NCBI GenBank assembly: GCA_037783415.1
Contig: JAZGTN010000163.1
Coordinates: 992,001-1,056,000 of the forward strand
Length of the DNA: 64,000 nt
Source: Leptasterias polaris
Lineage: Eukaryota; Echinodermata; Asteroidea; Forcipulatida; Asteriidae
Reading direction: 5' to 3'
In this document: positions 31,901 to 41,922 of the stretch, in pieces
How positions within the stretch are numbered: position 1 is the first letter of the stretch
How the letters are laid out: every line of letters starts with the position of its first letter
The notes under the pieces: generated by a model
The model's input: the letters and a program-made list of their open reading frames with translations, nothing else
Databases searched by the model: none
Told to the model about the DNA's origin: nothing
Position numbers and translations under genes: made by a program

Positions 31901-34900
31901 GGATTCCATGCGATGGTTAGAGTCATTGCTGACCAAAAAGGTCTGAAACCTTTAAGATCCAAATCTTCAGAGGTATGAGAGTTTTGGGTAGTGGCCTTTC
32001 TATCCCTATGTAGAACTCTTCCTCTGTGCTGTACACAGATACAGAGTCCTAGATAGGAGGGTCCGTTTCCGAGGTAGAAAATTGTCAGAGCTCCATGATA
32101 ATGGAGCTCTGAAATTTTGTTGCCTGTAAGAGGCTACTAATCTCATCGAATTAACATTCCATGGTCGCATACATTTTATGAGATGCACTTTTGATTGCGT
32201 AAAATGTTCTGCTTAATTCAAACCCTCCGATTAAAAAAGAATCCTTCGGTGTCAGCACATGTACTGTAGCTGCAGTACAAGTGTCTTTTTAAAAAAAAAC
32301 AAAAAAAAACAGGGTTGTCCAGAAGCGCCGGCTGCCAGTGATTTCGCCGGCTACTCGGTCCATTGCTGCCGGCTACTTTTTTTTTCTTCCCAATTTTCCC
32401 CCGAGTTTCCCCTCCCTCCAATTTTCCTGAGCTAAAGTACTGTCAATGACTGAAAAAACCCAAAAAAAACACATGTAATAAAAAAAGCAAAAGCATTCCA
32501 AGGATATTATATTTTTTAATGGGAACAATTTTCATGTGTCCAACAACCCTTCCCTACTGACATGGAAAACATAGAAATACTTAAATGAAATCAAAATCTA
32601 TGGTAGGTTCAGGAGTCAATTTAACAAAAAATGTGATGATTTAAAGAAAAAATTGATTCAATGGATTAAGCCAGAAATTGCTCAGATTGCACCACAGAGC
32701 ATCTAGAATCCACGCCGTAAGGGCAACAGGCTTCCCGCTACGCGTTGTTCAGTCCTTTGAGAGAACCGGCTATTATTTTTTTTTTCACCTGCTATTTCAA
32801 AATCTGTGGACAACCCTGGAAAATGAGTGAATTTGACTTCTATTGGGCTTGCAAATGTTTGACAACATCCATGAGTTTCCTTTCGGAGTATTCCAATGTT
32901 CAGGTCAACTGATTTGGGCTATCGACCCAAATCAACCGCCACCAGAGACACGTTGCCACCTACTCCTGGGGCTGAAACAGGGTTACCCCCTTCACAGTCT
33001 GTAAGGATGTAGGCGTGGGTATCATCCACTAGGAGCCTGGCTGGTAGAGCAGAATGCACTACCTTCCCAACTTTTTACGAAGCAATTATGGTTAAGTGTC
33101 TTGCTCAAGGGCACAAGTGTCATGACCTGGATTCGAACCCACACTCTGCTGCTGACAACACCAGAGCTTGGATCCGGTGAACTAGACCGCTCGGCCTTAT
33201 GATGGCTGAAGAAAACAAGATACACAAGTATACTACAGTAACAGAAGCAGTCAAGTTGCTCTCTACTGGACTGCCTCTACTACACAGTATACTTGTGTTG
33301 TGTTTTCATTTAGCCTATGAGAAAGACTGCCAAGGCGAGGCCATCAACAATAATTTGCATTCTTACCATAGGTAATTTTTGTTGGTAAGCACCTTGCAAC
33401 AGCTCATTTTATTTTCTCAGGCTAATCAAAGTGAAGTACAAAAAACCAACTCAATACTTGTATATCAAAGGGCTTCGGATTGCTTTCTTACCAGTGTTTA
33501 CTCCCCCCTTCCTGTGGGGTGCCAAGGCCTGATGATATTGCAGTACACTCAGACACAAAGCTAACAAAGTAATGGCTGAAACGGAATCCCATGGCATCTT
33601 TGTATGCATCAAGCCATCTGTTTAGAAACAATTATTCCAAATGTTGTCGAGTTTCCACGGAAACTTACATCAAATCTGCTCAGAGTGCAGTATGAAGTTA
33701 ATATCATGCTAGATTAACAAGGAATTTAATTCTACAGAAAACAAGGATTATTTTGGCAAAACATGTAGGAAAAAAGCAACTAAATCCACTGCTTTTCTAA
33801 TATTTTAACAATGACAAATGAATCCACAAAAAGAAACATGTTGAATGACAGAAAAATTAGGCAGGTAGAAACATACACAGCAACAAGATATAAGATATAG
33901 TAAATAGCAAGGATTTAGCCAGACTTTTGTGAAAACGCATGGTGTCTGTAATAAGGGAATAAAAGAGTGGTGACGAGTTCTTAAACGGCCGTTTAAAACC
34001 GGCAGGGTCGTGGCCGTGCGATAAAGGCCCGAGCCGAAGTATACAGCTTGTGCTGCCAAGTATGTAGCACACTAAGCTAAATCAATCACAAGAACCATCT
34101 CTACCCTTACAGGTACCCATTTACCCCCTATGTGAAGAGAAGCAATTATAATAAATGTCTTGCTCAAGGACACAAGTGTCATGACCAGGATTCGAACCCA
34201 CACCCTAATTGTTCATTTATGGGGAAATGATAAATTATCACAACTTTTGTTACTCACTTTTCGTCGGAGTCAATAAACAGAATTGAGGCAACGCATGTTG
34301 ATATTAAGAGACACAGTAGTGATTGGACGTACTTCAAGAATGCTGTGAGAATCCACCGTATATCCTACATACATGTAGAAAAATAGCAACCAACACTTTA
34401 TTATGCTGTCACCATCTTCGTCTTGTCTCCTGTATACCACGACAGTCATGATTACTGGTATTTTGAGTATTAAAAAATGCCCGACTATTTTTCCGCCCAG
34501 CCTGCATTTGGTTTTGTTGAAGTGACTGTGAGGAAAACATGATGTATCCATGACATGTTGCTACTTTAGTCCGCAGAAATAGAAACATAATTTGGGTAGA
34601 ACAAAGAAAAACATTCTAAGAGGATTTGAGCTTTGCGGACCTTCATACTATAAAGATGAGTTTTGCCAGTCCATCCAAACCGGGCTTTTTATTTACATTT
34701 TCCAAAGAGATCTTAGTTGTTTTCAAAATCTCAACACCTACAAGATTATGAAGACATACATAGGCCAAGATGACAATATAGTGCAGCTCTTTTGGTATGT
34801 TCCACACTCTTGAGGGAACATATTACCCCATCAGTCACCCAGGGAACTTCATTGGCTACCGATTAGAGAACGGATTAATTTTAACTTGCTTTTTTTTTAT

Positions 34901-37900
34901 ATAAATGCTTGAACAAAACTACTCCTAGATATATTTCAAATACTGTCTTTAGTCCACACTTGACATCACTCGCTTAAATGTTCCCCAAGCAAACAAAGTT
35001 CTGGGTCAAAAAGCATTCATTGTAGCTGAACCAATGATTTGAAACAATCTTTTTCCTGTCATTAGGGAATCTGTTTGTTTATCTCTACTTTGCATAAGAC
35101 TCACCTCAATCTGTTTGTTTATCTCTACTTTGCATAAGACTCACCTCAATCTGTTTGTTTATCTCTACTTTGCATAAGACTCACCTCAATCTATGTTAAT
35201 TTCTAATGTTCTATTATGTGTGCTATGATCTTAATTGTTATGGACAACATTGGTAAATGTCAAGGACCAGTATACCCACACTTTATGTGATCCAACATGT
35301 ACATGAAATAACAATCCTGTGAAAGTTTTAGCCCAATCGGTCATTGGAGTCACAAGAAAACAGTGAAACCCCCAATTGTATGTTTTAACAATTTTCAAAC
35401 ATCAGGTTTTGGACACATAAGATCAAAACTAATTGTTTTACTCATTTCTCAAAAAACTGTTGCATTCCAAGCAAAAATGTTTCAAGAGTTGTTTTCCCAC
35501 CATGACCATCTTTATACCATGTAAGTTATGCGCAAATCTGTGAACATAAACACTTTCACTCTTACCAATGTTGTACACACCCTATAAGACAAGGATATAG
35601 ATGCTTGAAATATGTATACAACTCACAATATCACCAGGCTGAAGCAGACGTATATAACTAGAGTAGCTAATCCAGGGCCCAAATATAACTGTTCCAATGT
35701 TAAAGGTGTAGCCTAGGTACGCTATGAAATCTGGCATCTCAGAAATGACCTCTTGATCAAGGTCAAAGGCCAACGAGATGATCTTCATCACTAAGATCAT
35801 CTGTGCTCCTAGGAGGATCAAAGCATATCAAATATCATATCAGAAAATAGACCTTTAAAGTGTTCCCTTTTATTTATTTTTTCTGGGATAGGGTTTTCCT
35901 TCTTAAACTTCTTATAAAATCTGGGGTGAGATAGTTTGAAAAGAATAACAGTCTCCTTGTGCAAACTTCTCCATCCAACAACGATTTATCTCGACATCTA
36001 TTTACTTTGTTAGTACATCTAGATTTTTTAAAGCGAGATACGACCTCTGAAATTCTAAAACTGGTGCTTTGTGTAAGCCCGCTATTTTAGGAGATGCGAC
36101 CTTGTTGCACCAACAAAACGATATGTAAAATGTTTCAACCTCCAAAGCTGCTCAATCTATAATGGTTCCTTTGGACCCTTTATTCCAACTGTCTTAATTC
36201 GGGACAAAAGTTTTAAAAGTTAAAAGTTAATTTTGCTAACCTCTTATTCTGTTCCACTCCACAGGATCTGCAATAATCAATTCCCTGGTGAATAAAAAAA
36301 TCAGCTAAATCATAATATTTGAGCTCATATTTTAACAATCTTAATTTTTTTATTTTATTTTATATATCAATAAAATAAAAAATAAAATTTGGTGACGGAA
36401 GCTTTTAAGTCATGAAAAATACATCACAAGACCCAAACAGCGCCCTCACTGTGGTCAATGAAGACCTATCTTAGGCTGAGAGTTTTGCGCAGCGCACACA
36501 CGCGTGCATGTTTCATCTGTTTGCCTCAGCGATGGCGGCTAACATTAGGAGTCTAGTGGTTTTGCACAAAAACAATTTATCTCAGATAAATGGTTCCTTA
36601 GAATTTGGTTCTGCTTGTAGGACACGTATTGCCATATCTTCTCATCCCTTCACTGTATCTATTCCAAAGGCCAATACTGCATGATAGCATGCTATCTATT
36701 TTCCCTCACACTGCTGCACTTTGGAACTCTCTATCTGTATCTTGTTTTCAATCATCTGACAGATATCTTCTCTATCTGTTTAACCTTTCTGCATTATTTC
36801 TTGTATCCCTCACCTTGAGTGACCATCTGGCCTTGTTTTGTGCAATTTTGCATTACCATTAACATGATCTAGCCCCAATGTATTAGAAATAACTCCGGTC
36901 CAGTGAAATATATTGTTGCTGCACGTCCTTCAGTCTTGAGAAGTTTAACCCAAAACTCATGCCCTGATCTTGTTGTACTGACAAGACGGTGTACTGACAA
37001 TGAATAAAGCCAAGGATGCCTCATAAGTGAACTTAGTCACTGTAGTTTGCAAGCCCGAGGAAGACTGTAAACAAGGGTGCTTGCTATGTGAACCAGAAAT
37101 GCCTACTCTTCCATGATAAGTGTTCTGTGTTTTTTTAAAGTACACTACCTATTATAGTACACAGGACCTACGGCTTAATGTCCCGTCTGAAAGGACATAG
37201 CAGTTATGGTAAAGAATCTTGCCCAAGGACACAAGTGCCATGATCGCGACTCGAACCCACACTCTGCTGATTAGAAACACCAGGGCTCAATCAGGGGCGG
37301 ATCCAGGATTTTCCAAACGGGGGGGCGTGAAAATTTACCAAGCAGCAAATGGTGAATGCAATTTGTGGCGCCTACGAGCGCATAATGCGAACCCTAACGG
37401 CATGGGCCGGTTCCGGGGCCCGCTTAAATGCTACGAAACGGGATTTTAGATGCTCTGTGGTACGATCTCAGCAATATCTGACCACTTAAACCAATTTTGT
37501 TTTTGCAAGATCATTATTAAAACATTATTTTCGAGTTGGGAGTCATCGATTTGAATCGGCCATCCTGAGTTATAAAATCAAAATGCAGGCTACAACTTAT
37601 TCAGGGGGAAAAACTGTTGGCGAGTTAAACGATAGTGCAATTTTTAATATAAATAACCGAATAGGGTCTCTTTGTCATTTAGTTTTCACATACTTGAGGA
37701 TTAGTAGTGACACAAAATAACAAGCTGTGCTTGTTGTCTTCAGTGACAGCGCGATCGAGCAACAATAACATTAATGTACGACAAGGTGAGGGTAGGCCTA
37801 CTAGAGGCCTAGCCCCCTCCCCCAGCCCTACATCGTTGTACTATCTGCACAATTGATAATGACTAGTTTGAAAGAAACACAACGGATATTTACCCTCTTT

Positions 37901-40900
37901 CTTGAATACGAAAAAAATCTGTGATTTTCTAAACAGAGTGAGACACCATGATTATACGATGCTATGTCTTCACTAGCCCCATGTAGGGCCAATCCACTTC
38001 GTTCGTATCCTTGCCAATTGGGCCTAAGCACCATTGCAATCCTATTTTTTTGCCCGATGTAGTTTTTAATCCGGGTTATGAAACTTACCGATCGAATGCT
38101 ACTGTAGGCCTACTTGTAGAAAGCCCAAATGCTAAACATTTTTTTTAAAACATCACAGATTTTTGGGGAAAATTGATTGCCTTTCTAGTCGCGAGAGTGA
38201 ACTTTTTGATAACGCGTATTAACAACTTGCGCGAGAACCTAGTTGGGTTCCCTTAACAATTTCACAACATTTAAACTATCTATGGGGACCAGACTGATTT
38301 ACATAACGCGCTGGCCGCTGAGCATAGTATAGACCTTAGTCTTTTGCAACGTCACAGCCCGAGTTTTTGCCAACCCAGGTTGAAAAACTATGGAAAGCCA
38401 TAACTGCAAAAACAGATTGCCACATCACAGTTTGTAGCAGTGTTACACAAAATATTCAAAAATAGTGTTGAATTTGTTGGAAACAAATCAACCAATCATG
38501 GAAGGTATTTCCGTTCATGAATCTTTACAGAAAATGTTGAATTTGGTCACAACATTTTTTAACACGATTGAATGTTTTGCCAACATTCGGCCGTCCATGC
38601 CAACCGGCGCACTTTGTTTATCAACAAAAGAAAGGTCTATATCTTTGCGCAGACGGCGGGCGTGAGATGCGCACAGCATTACACGTATTTCACAAAACCT
38701 TGATTACGCTCGGTGCGCTGACTAAATCAGTCTGGTCCCCATTAAATATCAGCAGTTGATCGTCTAACTGTTGTGGATTGTTGAGGGAACCTGACAATGG
38801 TTTTCCCGCAAGTTAATAATTGGGGAAAAAATCACACTCGCGACTCGAAAAGCAAACAATTTTCCCAAAAGATCTGTGATGTTTAAAACAAAACAATTCA
38901 GCATTAGGGCCTTCTACAAGTACAGTAGCATTCGATCGGTACGTTTCATAACCCAGATTAAAAATTAAATCGGCCACAGAAAAAAAAGGATGCACTGGGC
39001 CAAGGATACGAAGTAGATTATCCCTATTCATGGGGATATGTCTTCACTAGTTTCCGAAGTTCGTATTGTAAAAGTCACATTGTATTTAGCGCGCGCGAGT
39101 GCTGACTTTCCATCCAGAAACTTCTTTGCACAATGTACACACACACATGGTCGACTCACGATGTGGGTGAATGATCTTCACGCCCCCGGATCCCCGCGCC
39201 AGGCATGTTCAGTGTGTGAGAAAAACACGCTTTCCACACAGTCCCACAAGATTCACGTGAGACAATGTCTGTCTGTGAAATAATTATATAGTGGTCCACA
39301 AATGAAACAAAGTGTACGAGGTACGGATTTTTAGTAGCTTTTTTGAAATAAAATACTAGGTAGGGCCTTAGTCATTAATTTTGTCTCTCCCTCACTTTTC
39401 TCCTTGATGGTGTCTTTTTTTTTTTTTTTTTTCCCTCAAGCAAAAGGGGGGGGCGTGCGCCCCCACGCCCCCCCCTGTATCCGCCGCTGTCAATTTAACA
39501 AAGAGTTAAGATTGATCGTAACTGCCAATCCATTGCAGTTGCTTAGCAAAGACTGATGTCACAATACAAATCACTATGGTAATACTGATAACTCATCTTA
39601 AGATGAATCTTAGTGCTTTGTGAAATCGACCCCAGAGCTGGAGACCTGTGCTCATAACTGCTCAACCATGCCATGCCATACCATATGTTTCAATGACAAA
39701 ACTTACCAAGCGACCAGCAGAGACACAAAAACAGCTGATATGACAGCTCCTTTACTAGTTGTGCCTAGCGTCCGAGCTACTTGTAGCAAGAAATAACCAA
39801 GGAGACTCAGAGCAACAATCTGGATGATCAGATTCTCAAAGAAGTAAGACAGGGCAGTCAGGCCGGCTGTCATGGACAGTAGATGGTACATGGTTGCAGG
39901 TAAACCTGTCAACAATGTCAATAAACACACTCTTGTAATAAATTTCAGGAAGTAACATTCACTTAAAGTAGTTCAAATTTAAAATCAAAGACAGGCCTGG
40001 AATTATACGTAGGTCACAGAGGTCATGAAGGCCTCTGTTGCCCCTGGTGTTGGCCTTATTGGGTCCCCTTCAGAAGTTTCCCATAGACTTCAAGGTTTTC
40101 CAATGGAAGTGCCCTTTGCAAAATGAAAATGGCCTTGCCATCTCAAAGATGAAGATCCAGGCCTGCAATGAAACACTTGACAATTCAAATGACATTTCTC
40201 CACATGATTACTTTATACTAAACAGAAGCAGAACACTACAATAAACAACAAGTACTTACAAAATTACATAGTTAGGCTATACAACCAATATAACAGCTTT
40301 GATAACTGTGGATTAAGACTTTGAAATACAACAATGCAAAAGAGAGGAAACTGCCTCAAGGGATGTTTTTCTATTGCAATAGACCTATATTTAAACAGGA
40401 TCAGGGCTCGAATTTGGGGAGAAAATCCACAAGACTACAGGGCTTGTAGCTCAAAATCTTTACTGGACCAGACATTTTTTTACAAGACCAGATTAAAAAT
40501 GTGAAGAAAAAAAACTTGCTGCCACAGTTTAACATGCATTTAACTGCTTTTATATGAACCAGAACTGAGACAAGTAAGGGAAGAGTATACTTGATTACTC
40601 ATAGAATTGAAAGATAATTTATTAGACCCAAAGTCAACACTTGAACATAATGTGTTTCTGTTATTCAATTGAAAAACACAAGACCATCGGACTTGTTAGG
40701 TCATAAGTTTACTGGCCCGACACTAAAATTACTGGCCTCGGGCCTGTGGTCCAGTGTAAAATTCGAGCCCTGAGGATGAAAGACAAACAGCAAATCAACT
40801 GGCCATACACAGTTGAGTTGATTCAGTTATTTTTTCTTTTTTAACCCTCCTACTGTTCGCAACATTTTCAAGTGAGTTGACCAACCATTTGAAACCATTC

Positions 40901-41700
40901 AACTGCCAAAGTTGTGTATGGTGGCACAACTGTGCACAGAACTAACTGTGTACTGTGTACATGCATTCCCTCATGGTATCATGGCATAGCTTATCTATCC
41001 TTCAAAACCACAGTGAATGGTATTGAATGGTCAGACAGCAAGAGGGTTAAATCACCTTCAAATTTCAATAAAAAGTTGACCAAAAAAGTTACCAAACTTT
41101 TCTGTACATTTGAGGGACATTAAAAAGATTTTAGTATTTATCAACTCAACTATTTGTCAGTATTTAAGCCTGCTCGTTCATTCACATTTTGAAACTTTTT
41201 GGGGGGTGGTTTTTAGGTGCTTCAAAAACATTTCAACCATTGGAAACACTGCTACGGTGAGTCGTGACGGATGTTTATTAATTATTGTGTTTCTTGTCAA
41301 ATATACTTTTCACTAAGAACTTGTAATGTTATCGCTTTGATAATTTATTACAGCCATTTTTGTACTATCCTGGGGTTGCTGATAATAATTTATAATAACA
41401 CTATCTTCACAAAATCCACCAGTACTTGTTACCTGTAAATGAAATTGTTCTCAATGTCAAACATGCCAGTACCAGGGGCGTAATGATCTGTATTCCTTGT
41501 GTCAGTGTTGGTAGGAAGCAGTTCTCAAGATGCCCTGCGTATGAGAAGGGAGGCGGCTGAGACTCCCCAAAGTCAAAATCTCCTCCATACTCATTTTGAT
41601 ATTGCTGCATCATCTGATATAAGACGTCCTCAGGAATATCATCAAAATTTTCATATTGAAAGTCTTCATCCATCAGAGCATCCATGTCGTACTGAGCCAT
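26794..41700 (-). CDS. PORCN: Protein-serine O-palmitoleoyltransferase porcupine, complete coding sequence in 12 exons
   Basis: Porcupine is an ER multipass MBOAT enzyme that attaches palmitoleate to a serine of Wnt proteins, needed for Wnt secretion. Twelve minus-strand exons join in phase to 487 residues (human about 461): 41433-41700, 39707-39905, 36241-36284, 35627-35808, 34258-34364, 33492-33617, 31728-31828, 30854-30930, 29682-29745, 28409-28494, 27167-27274, 26794-26895. Visible hallmarks: acidic N-terminus (MAQYDMDALMDEDF), GAQMILVMKIISLAFDLD, GTVIFGPWISYSSY, FRFSHYFVSF, PRSLVQVVTNWNLPM with conserved Asn333, LLTYAASSLLHG with catalytic His368 (35 residues later, as in mouse and human), CKPDCQHLHK, and EEQGYGMEHTLSKWS near the end. 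Start: first ATG in the frame, 72 bp after a likely 5'UTR acceptor. Stop TAA at 26794-26796. All introns are GT-AG except the last, which is GC-AG. Confidence 0.96.
27167..27274 (-). CDS. PORCN: PORCN coding exon 11, followed by a GC donor
   Basis: Acceptor TTCTCTCAG. Encodes TPLVALTNLGFSLLAIFHLA then YLGVMFNSDSELEEQ, matching LLFGALAIFHLAYLGSLFD. The exon must end at GAACAG so that EEQ joins GYG of the next exon; the intron then begins GCGAGT, a GC-AG splice pair. Read-through would instead end after seven extra codons (...ASTNWK). Confidence 0.93.
27364..27763 (-). mobile_element. tRNA-derived SINE, family B, antisense, in PORCN intron
   Basis: Right end (minus strand) has the tRNA-like gcgtcatggccgagcggcc and a degenerate gggttcg-like box; left end atcaaggatgcctcagaagc mirrors the 3' end of the copy at 3708-3995. 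Confidence 0.7.
28409..28494 (-). CDS. PORCN: PORCN coding exon 10
   Basis: Acceptor TTTTTCTTCAG, donor GTAAGA. Encodes VLRQRLAITFNACILARKCK and PDCQHLHKS, matching the Cys-rich loop [20 protein letters not shown] of human PORCN. 86 nt, phase 1 to 0. Confidence 0.96.
28495..29681. other. PORCN intron with microsatellite and L2 fragment
   Basis: Contains an AAT run at 28909-28938 and an antisense L2-like 3' end at 29089-29400. 28495-28900 shows no recognisable feature. Confidence 0.6.
29089..29400 (-). mobile_element. L2/CR1-like retroelement 3' end, antisense
   Basis: On the minus strand the right part encodes WGDRSFSHAAPHLWNKLPSQ, the conserved C-terminus of L2/CR1-type reverse transcriptases, then stops and an AT-rich 3' UTR with tgcgctttataag near 29100-29115. 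Confidence 0.75.
29682..29745 (-). CDS. PORCN: PORCN coding exon 9
   Basis: Acceptor TATATTCAG, donor GTGAGT. Encodes GLNFQLASVLLSLGLYSYIE then H, matching [20 protein letters not shown]. 64 nt, phase 0 to 1. Confidence 0.95.
30235..30451. mobile_element. TTAA-bounded MITE in PORCN intron
   Basis: ttaagggggccctgtcgtcc at the left mirrors gatgacagtcccccttta(a) at the right; inside, agcaggcctttggctgtaca and tgtacagccacaggcctgct are also inverted. TTAA at both ends. Confidence 0.8.
30854..30930 (-). CDS. PORCN: PORCN coding exon 8 (catalytic His)
   Basis: Acceptor TGTTGAGCAG, donor GTAAGA. Encodes YVFKTSQKFGNFAAVLLTYA then ASSLLH; the last codon is the catalytic His (residue 368). 77 nt, phase 1 to 0. 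Confidence 0.96.
31036..31260. repeat. Dispersed repeat with TCTACTGCCGCGGAGTAGA-type hairpin
   Basis: Shares gcagtaacaccatacgtata, cttattaagtactacctggg and actgctgcggagt with 6955-7120, 10585-10750 and 53488-53660. Here it directly adjoins a Penelope-like remnant (31261-31655), so the family may be part of that element's non-coding end. Confidence 0.65.
31261..31655 (-). mobile_element. Penelope-like retroelement 3' remnant, antisense
   Basis: Minus-strand frames broken by stops and a frameshift read IADRDRVVDWEQAWI and then RCIREAIEIHRHNTVPQHR, the pattern that follows the GIY-YIG endonuclease in Penelope-like elements. About 180 nt further comes ctgacaatgactagagcagg then ctagtcaaaac (31261-31297 on plus), the stem-plus-GAAAC style motif discussed in the findings. 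Confidence 0.65.
31728..31828 (-). CDS. PORCN: PORCN coding exon 7 (conserved Asn)
   Basis: Acceptor TTCACCCTAAG, donor GTGAGT. Encodes ELSVARPWHIEIPRSLVQVV then TNWNLPMHMWLKT. The Asn of WNLP (residue 333) is one of the two conserved MBOAT active-site positions. 101 nt, phase 2 to 1. Confidence 0.96.
33080..33196 (-). repeat. SINE family A head fragment, antisense
   Basis: Contains agtgtcttgctcaagggcac, gattcgaacccacactctgc and the tRNA-like end gccgagcggtcta (minus strand). Confidence 0.7.
33311..33419 (+). repeat. Penelope-associated repeat, degraded copy
   Basis: gagaaagactgccaaggcga is a decayed form of the hairpin motif; gttggtaagcaccttgcaac and agctcattttattttctca are the family's 3' flank. 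Confidence 0.55.
33492..33617 (-). CDS. PORCN: PORCN coding exon 6
   Basis: Acceptor TTTCTAAACAG, donor GTAAGA. Encodes WLDAYKDAMGFRFSHYFVSF then VSECTAISSGLG, matching [20 protein letters not shown] of human PORCN. 126 nt, phase 2 to 2. Confidence 0.96.
33967..34040. repeat. GC-rich TTAAACGGCCGTTTAA-type palindromic repeat
   Basis: cttaaacggccgtttaaaac then cggcagggtcgtggccgtgc and gataaaggcccgagccgaag match, in part inverted, the hairpin at 59222-59340. Confidence 0.7.
34040..34208 (-). repeat. SINE family A fragment, antisense
   Basis: Contains gctaaatcaatcacaagaac, tacaggtacccatttacccc and attcgaacccacaccc as in 1260-1415. The tRNA-like 5' end is missing. Confidence 0.7.
34258..34364 (-). 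CDS. PORCN: PORCN coding exon 5
   Basis: Acceptor ACATGTATGTAG, donor GTGAGT. Encodes DIRWILTAFLKYVQSLLCLL then ISTCVASILF, which aligns with the RWLQKVARSL...LSTCV segment of human PORCN. 107 nt, phase 0 to 2. Confidence 0.93.
34800..35068 (+). mobile_element. Decayed L2/CR1-like reverse transcriptase C-terminus
   Basis: Rightward reading with stops: ...QSPRELHWLPIRERINFNLL... The LHWLPIRERI wording is the conserved segment seen intact at about 5150-5180 in the element at 4553. Frame is broken several times. Confidence 0.65.
35069..35188. repeat. 40-bp tandem repeat, three identical units
   Basis: Unit begins atctgtttgtttatctctac and ends actcacctca; units start at 35069, 35109 and 35149. 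Contiguous, no spacers. Confidence 0.92.
35231..35587. mobile_element. TTAA-type MITE, reverse copy
   Basis: Reverse complement of the 41923-42287 family: acatcaagtgtgg / ccacactttatgtgatc, aatctgtgaacat and cttaccaatgttgtacacac are shared. The element ends 39 bp beyond the PORCN exon 35627-35808 boundary, in its downstream intron. Confidence 0.7.
35627..35808 (-). CDS. PORCN: PORCN coding exon 4
   Basis: Acceptor CCTCCTAG, donor GTGAGT. Encodes AQMILVMKIISLAFDLDQE and IGTVIFGPWISYSSYIRLL, strongly conserved MBOAT/porcupine sequence. 182 nt, phase 1 to 0. Confidence 0.97.
36241..36284 (-). CDS. PORCN: PORCN coding exon 3 (44 nt)
   Basis: Too short to appear as an open frame; found by phase and motif. 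Acceptor ATTCACCAG, donor GTTAGC. Encodes ELIIADPVEWNRIRG across its junctions, matching human MHMVDTVTWHKMRG, just before GAQM. Phase 2 to 1. Confidence 0.9.
36605..36862 (+). mobile_element. Possible non-LTR reverse transcriptase C-terminal relic
   Basis: The frame includes FPHTAALWNSLSVSCFQSSD, recalling the FxPRTAxLWNSLPxxxFP ending of Jockey/CR1-type enzymes. Nothing upstream supports it, so this is tentative. Confidence 0.35.
36990..37286 (-). mobile_element. tRNA-derived SINE, family B, antisense
   Basis: Left end aaggatgcctcataagtgaa is the 3' end of the family. Right part has aagtgccatgatcgcgactc and gaacccacactctgctgatt. Its tRNA end is cut at 37286-37291, exactly where the CAGGGGCGG element begins. 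Confidence 0.7.
37292..39489. mobile_element. 2.2-kb DNA element with CAGGGGCGGATCC ends and 5-bp target duplication
   Basis: Left end caggggcggatccaggattt (37292), then a G-run and cgtg; right end ccccctgtatccgccgctg (to 39489) is its inverse. The 5 bp on each side are tcaat (37287-37291 and 39490-39494). Inside is a large imperfect palindrome (about 37960-38320 against 38715-39030). Termini look hAT-like, although hAT elements usually make 8-bp duplications. No transposase frame was seen, so it is non-autonomous. Confidence 0.85.
37960..39030. repeat. Internal palindrome of the 37292-39489 element
   Basis: aaacttaccgatcgaatgct / agcattcgatcggtacgttt, ttgccaattgggcc / ggccaagg and tggggaccagactgattt / aaatcagtctggtcccca are inverted pairs at matching distances around a ~390-bp centre. 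Confidence 0.75.
39707..39905 (-). CDS. PORCN: PORCN coding exon 2
   Basis: Acceptor TGTTGACAG, donor GTAAGT. Encodes LPATMYHLLSMTAGLTALSY and FENLIIQIVALSLLGYF, hydrophobic segments that match the membrane helices after GLPSYLKH in human PORCN. 199 nt, phase 1 to 2. Confidence 0.93.
39992..40165. mobile_element. CAGGCCT-ended MITE, most complete copy
   Basis: Starts caggcctggaattatacg, ends gaagatccaggcctg. Contains gccctttgcaaaatgaaaat, shared in reverse with 9743-9853 and in the same sense with 17515-17617. Confidence 0.75.
40402..40772. mobile_element. MITE with CAGGGCTCGAATTT inverted ends and 5-bp target duplication
   Basis: Ends cagggctcgaattt and aaattcgagccctg are perfect inverted repeats. 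The flanking 5 bp are aggat on both sides (40397-40401, 40773-40777). A second, very similar copy is at 60689-61043. Confidence 0.9.
41433..41700 (-). CDS. PORCN: PORCN coding exon 1
   Basis: ATG at 41698-41700 (minus). About 50 acidic residues (ENFDDIPEDVLYQMMQQYQN) precede LENCFLPTLTQGIQ, which aligns with the first conserved porcupine segment. Donor GTAACA below 41433; phase 1 end. Confidence 0.93.
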
Positions 41701-41773
41701 TGTTGGTCTTCTAGTTTAAAAGTTTGAGCAATTTTAGATTGCTAGTTACATGTAGACAAGAAGCAGAACATAT
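41701..41773 (-). other. PORCN 5' UTR part of coding exon 1
   Basis: Between the start codon and a good acceptor (GTGTTTTTTCAG on the minus strand, AG at 41774-41775). This implies at least one further upstream non-coding exon. Confidence 0.55.
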
Positions 41774-41922
41774 CTGAAAAAACACAAAAATAATGAACCA
41801 GTACTCAGTAGAGCCTACACGTATGTACTTCATAGATTCAAATACCCAATGATTCACAGAGCTCTACTCAGATGGCTTTTCAGTTCAGCTTAAAAAAACC
41901 AGGCCTTCAAAACTGTTTCTAA

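Larger units (their letters stand above)
31829..33491. other. PORCN intron 31829-33491
   Basis: Holds a SINE A fragment (33080-33196) and a Penelope-associated fragment (33311-33419). Around 32300-32410 and 32690-32820 are purine- or pyrimidine-biased stretches with ccggct(a)ct words on both sides (cgccggctac, accggctatt), probably the ends of another degraded element. Confidence 0.5.

Noticed and set aside
35069..35188. Three 40-bp units as regulatory sites
   Set aside because: Simple tandem expansion of the sequence following a decayed retroelement; no evidence of function.
41407..41700. Full-length 97-codon minus-strand protein
   Set aside because: The frame runs 26 nt past a consensus donor; porcupine similarity stops at the splice site.
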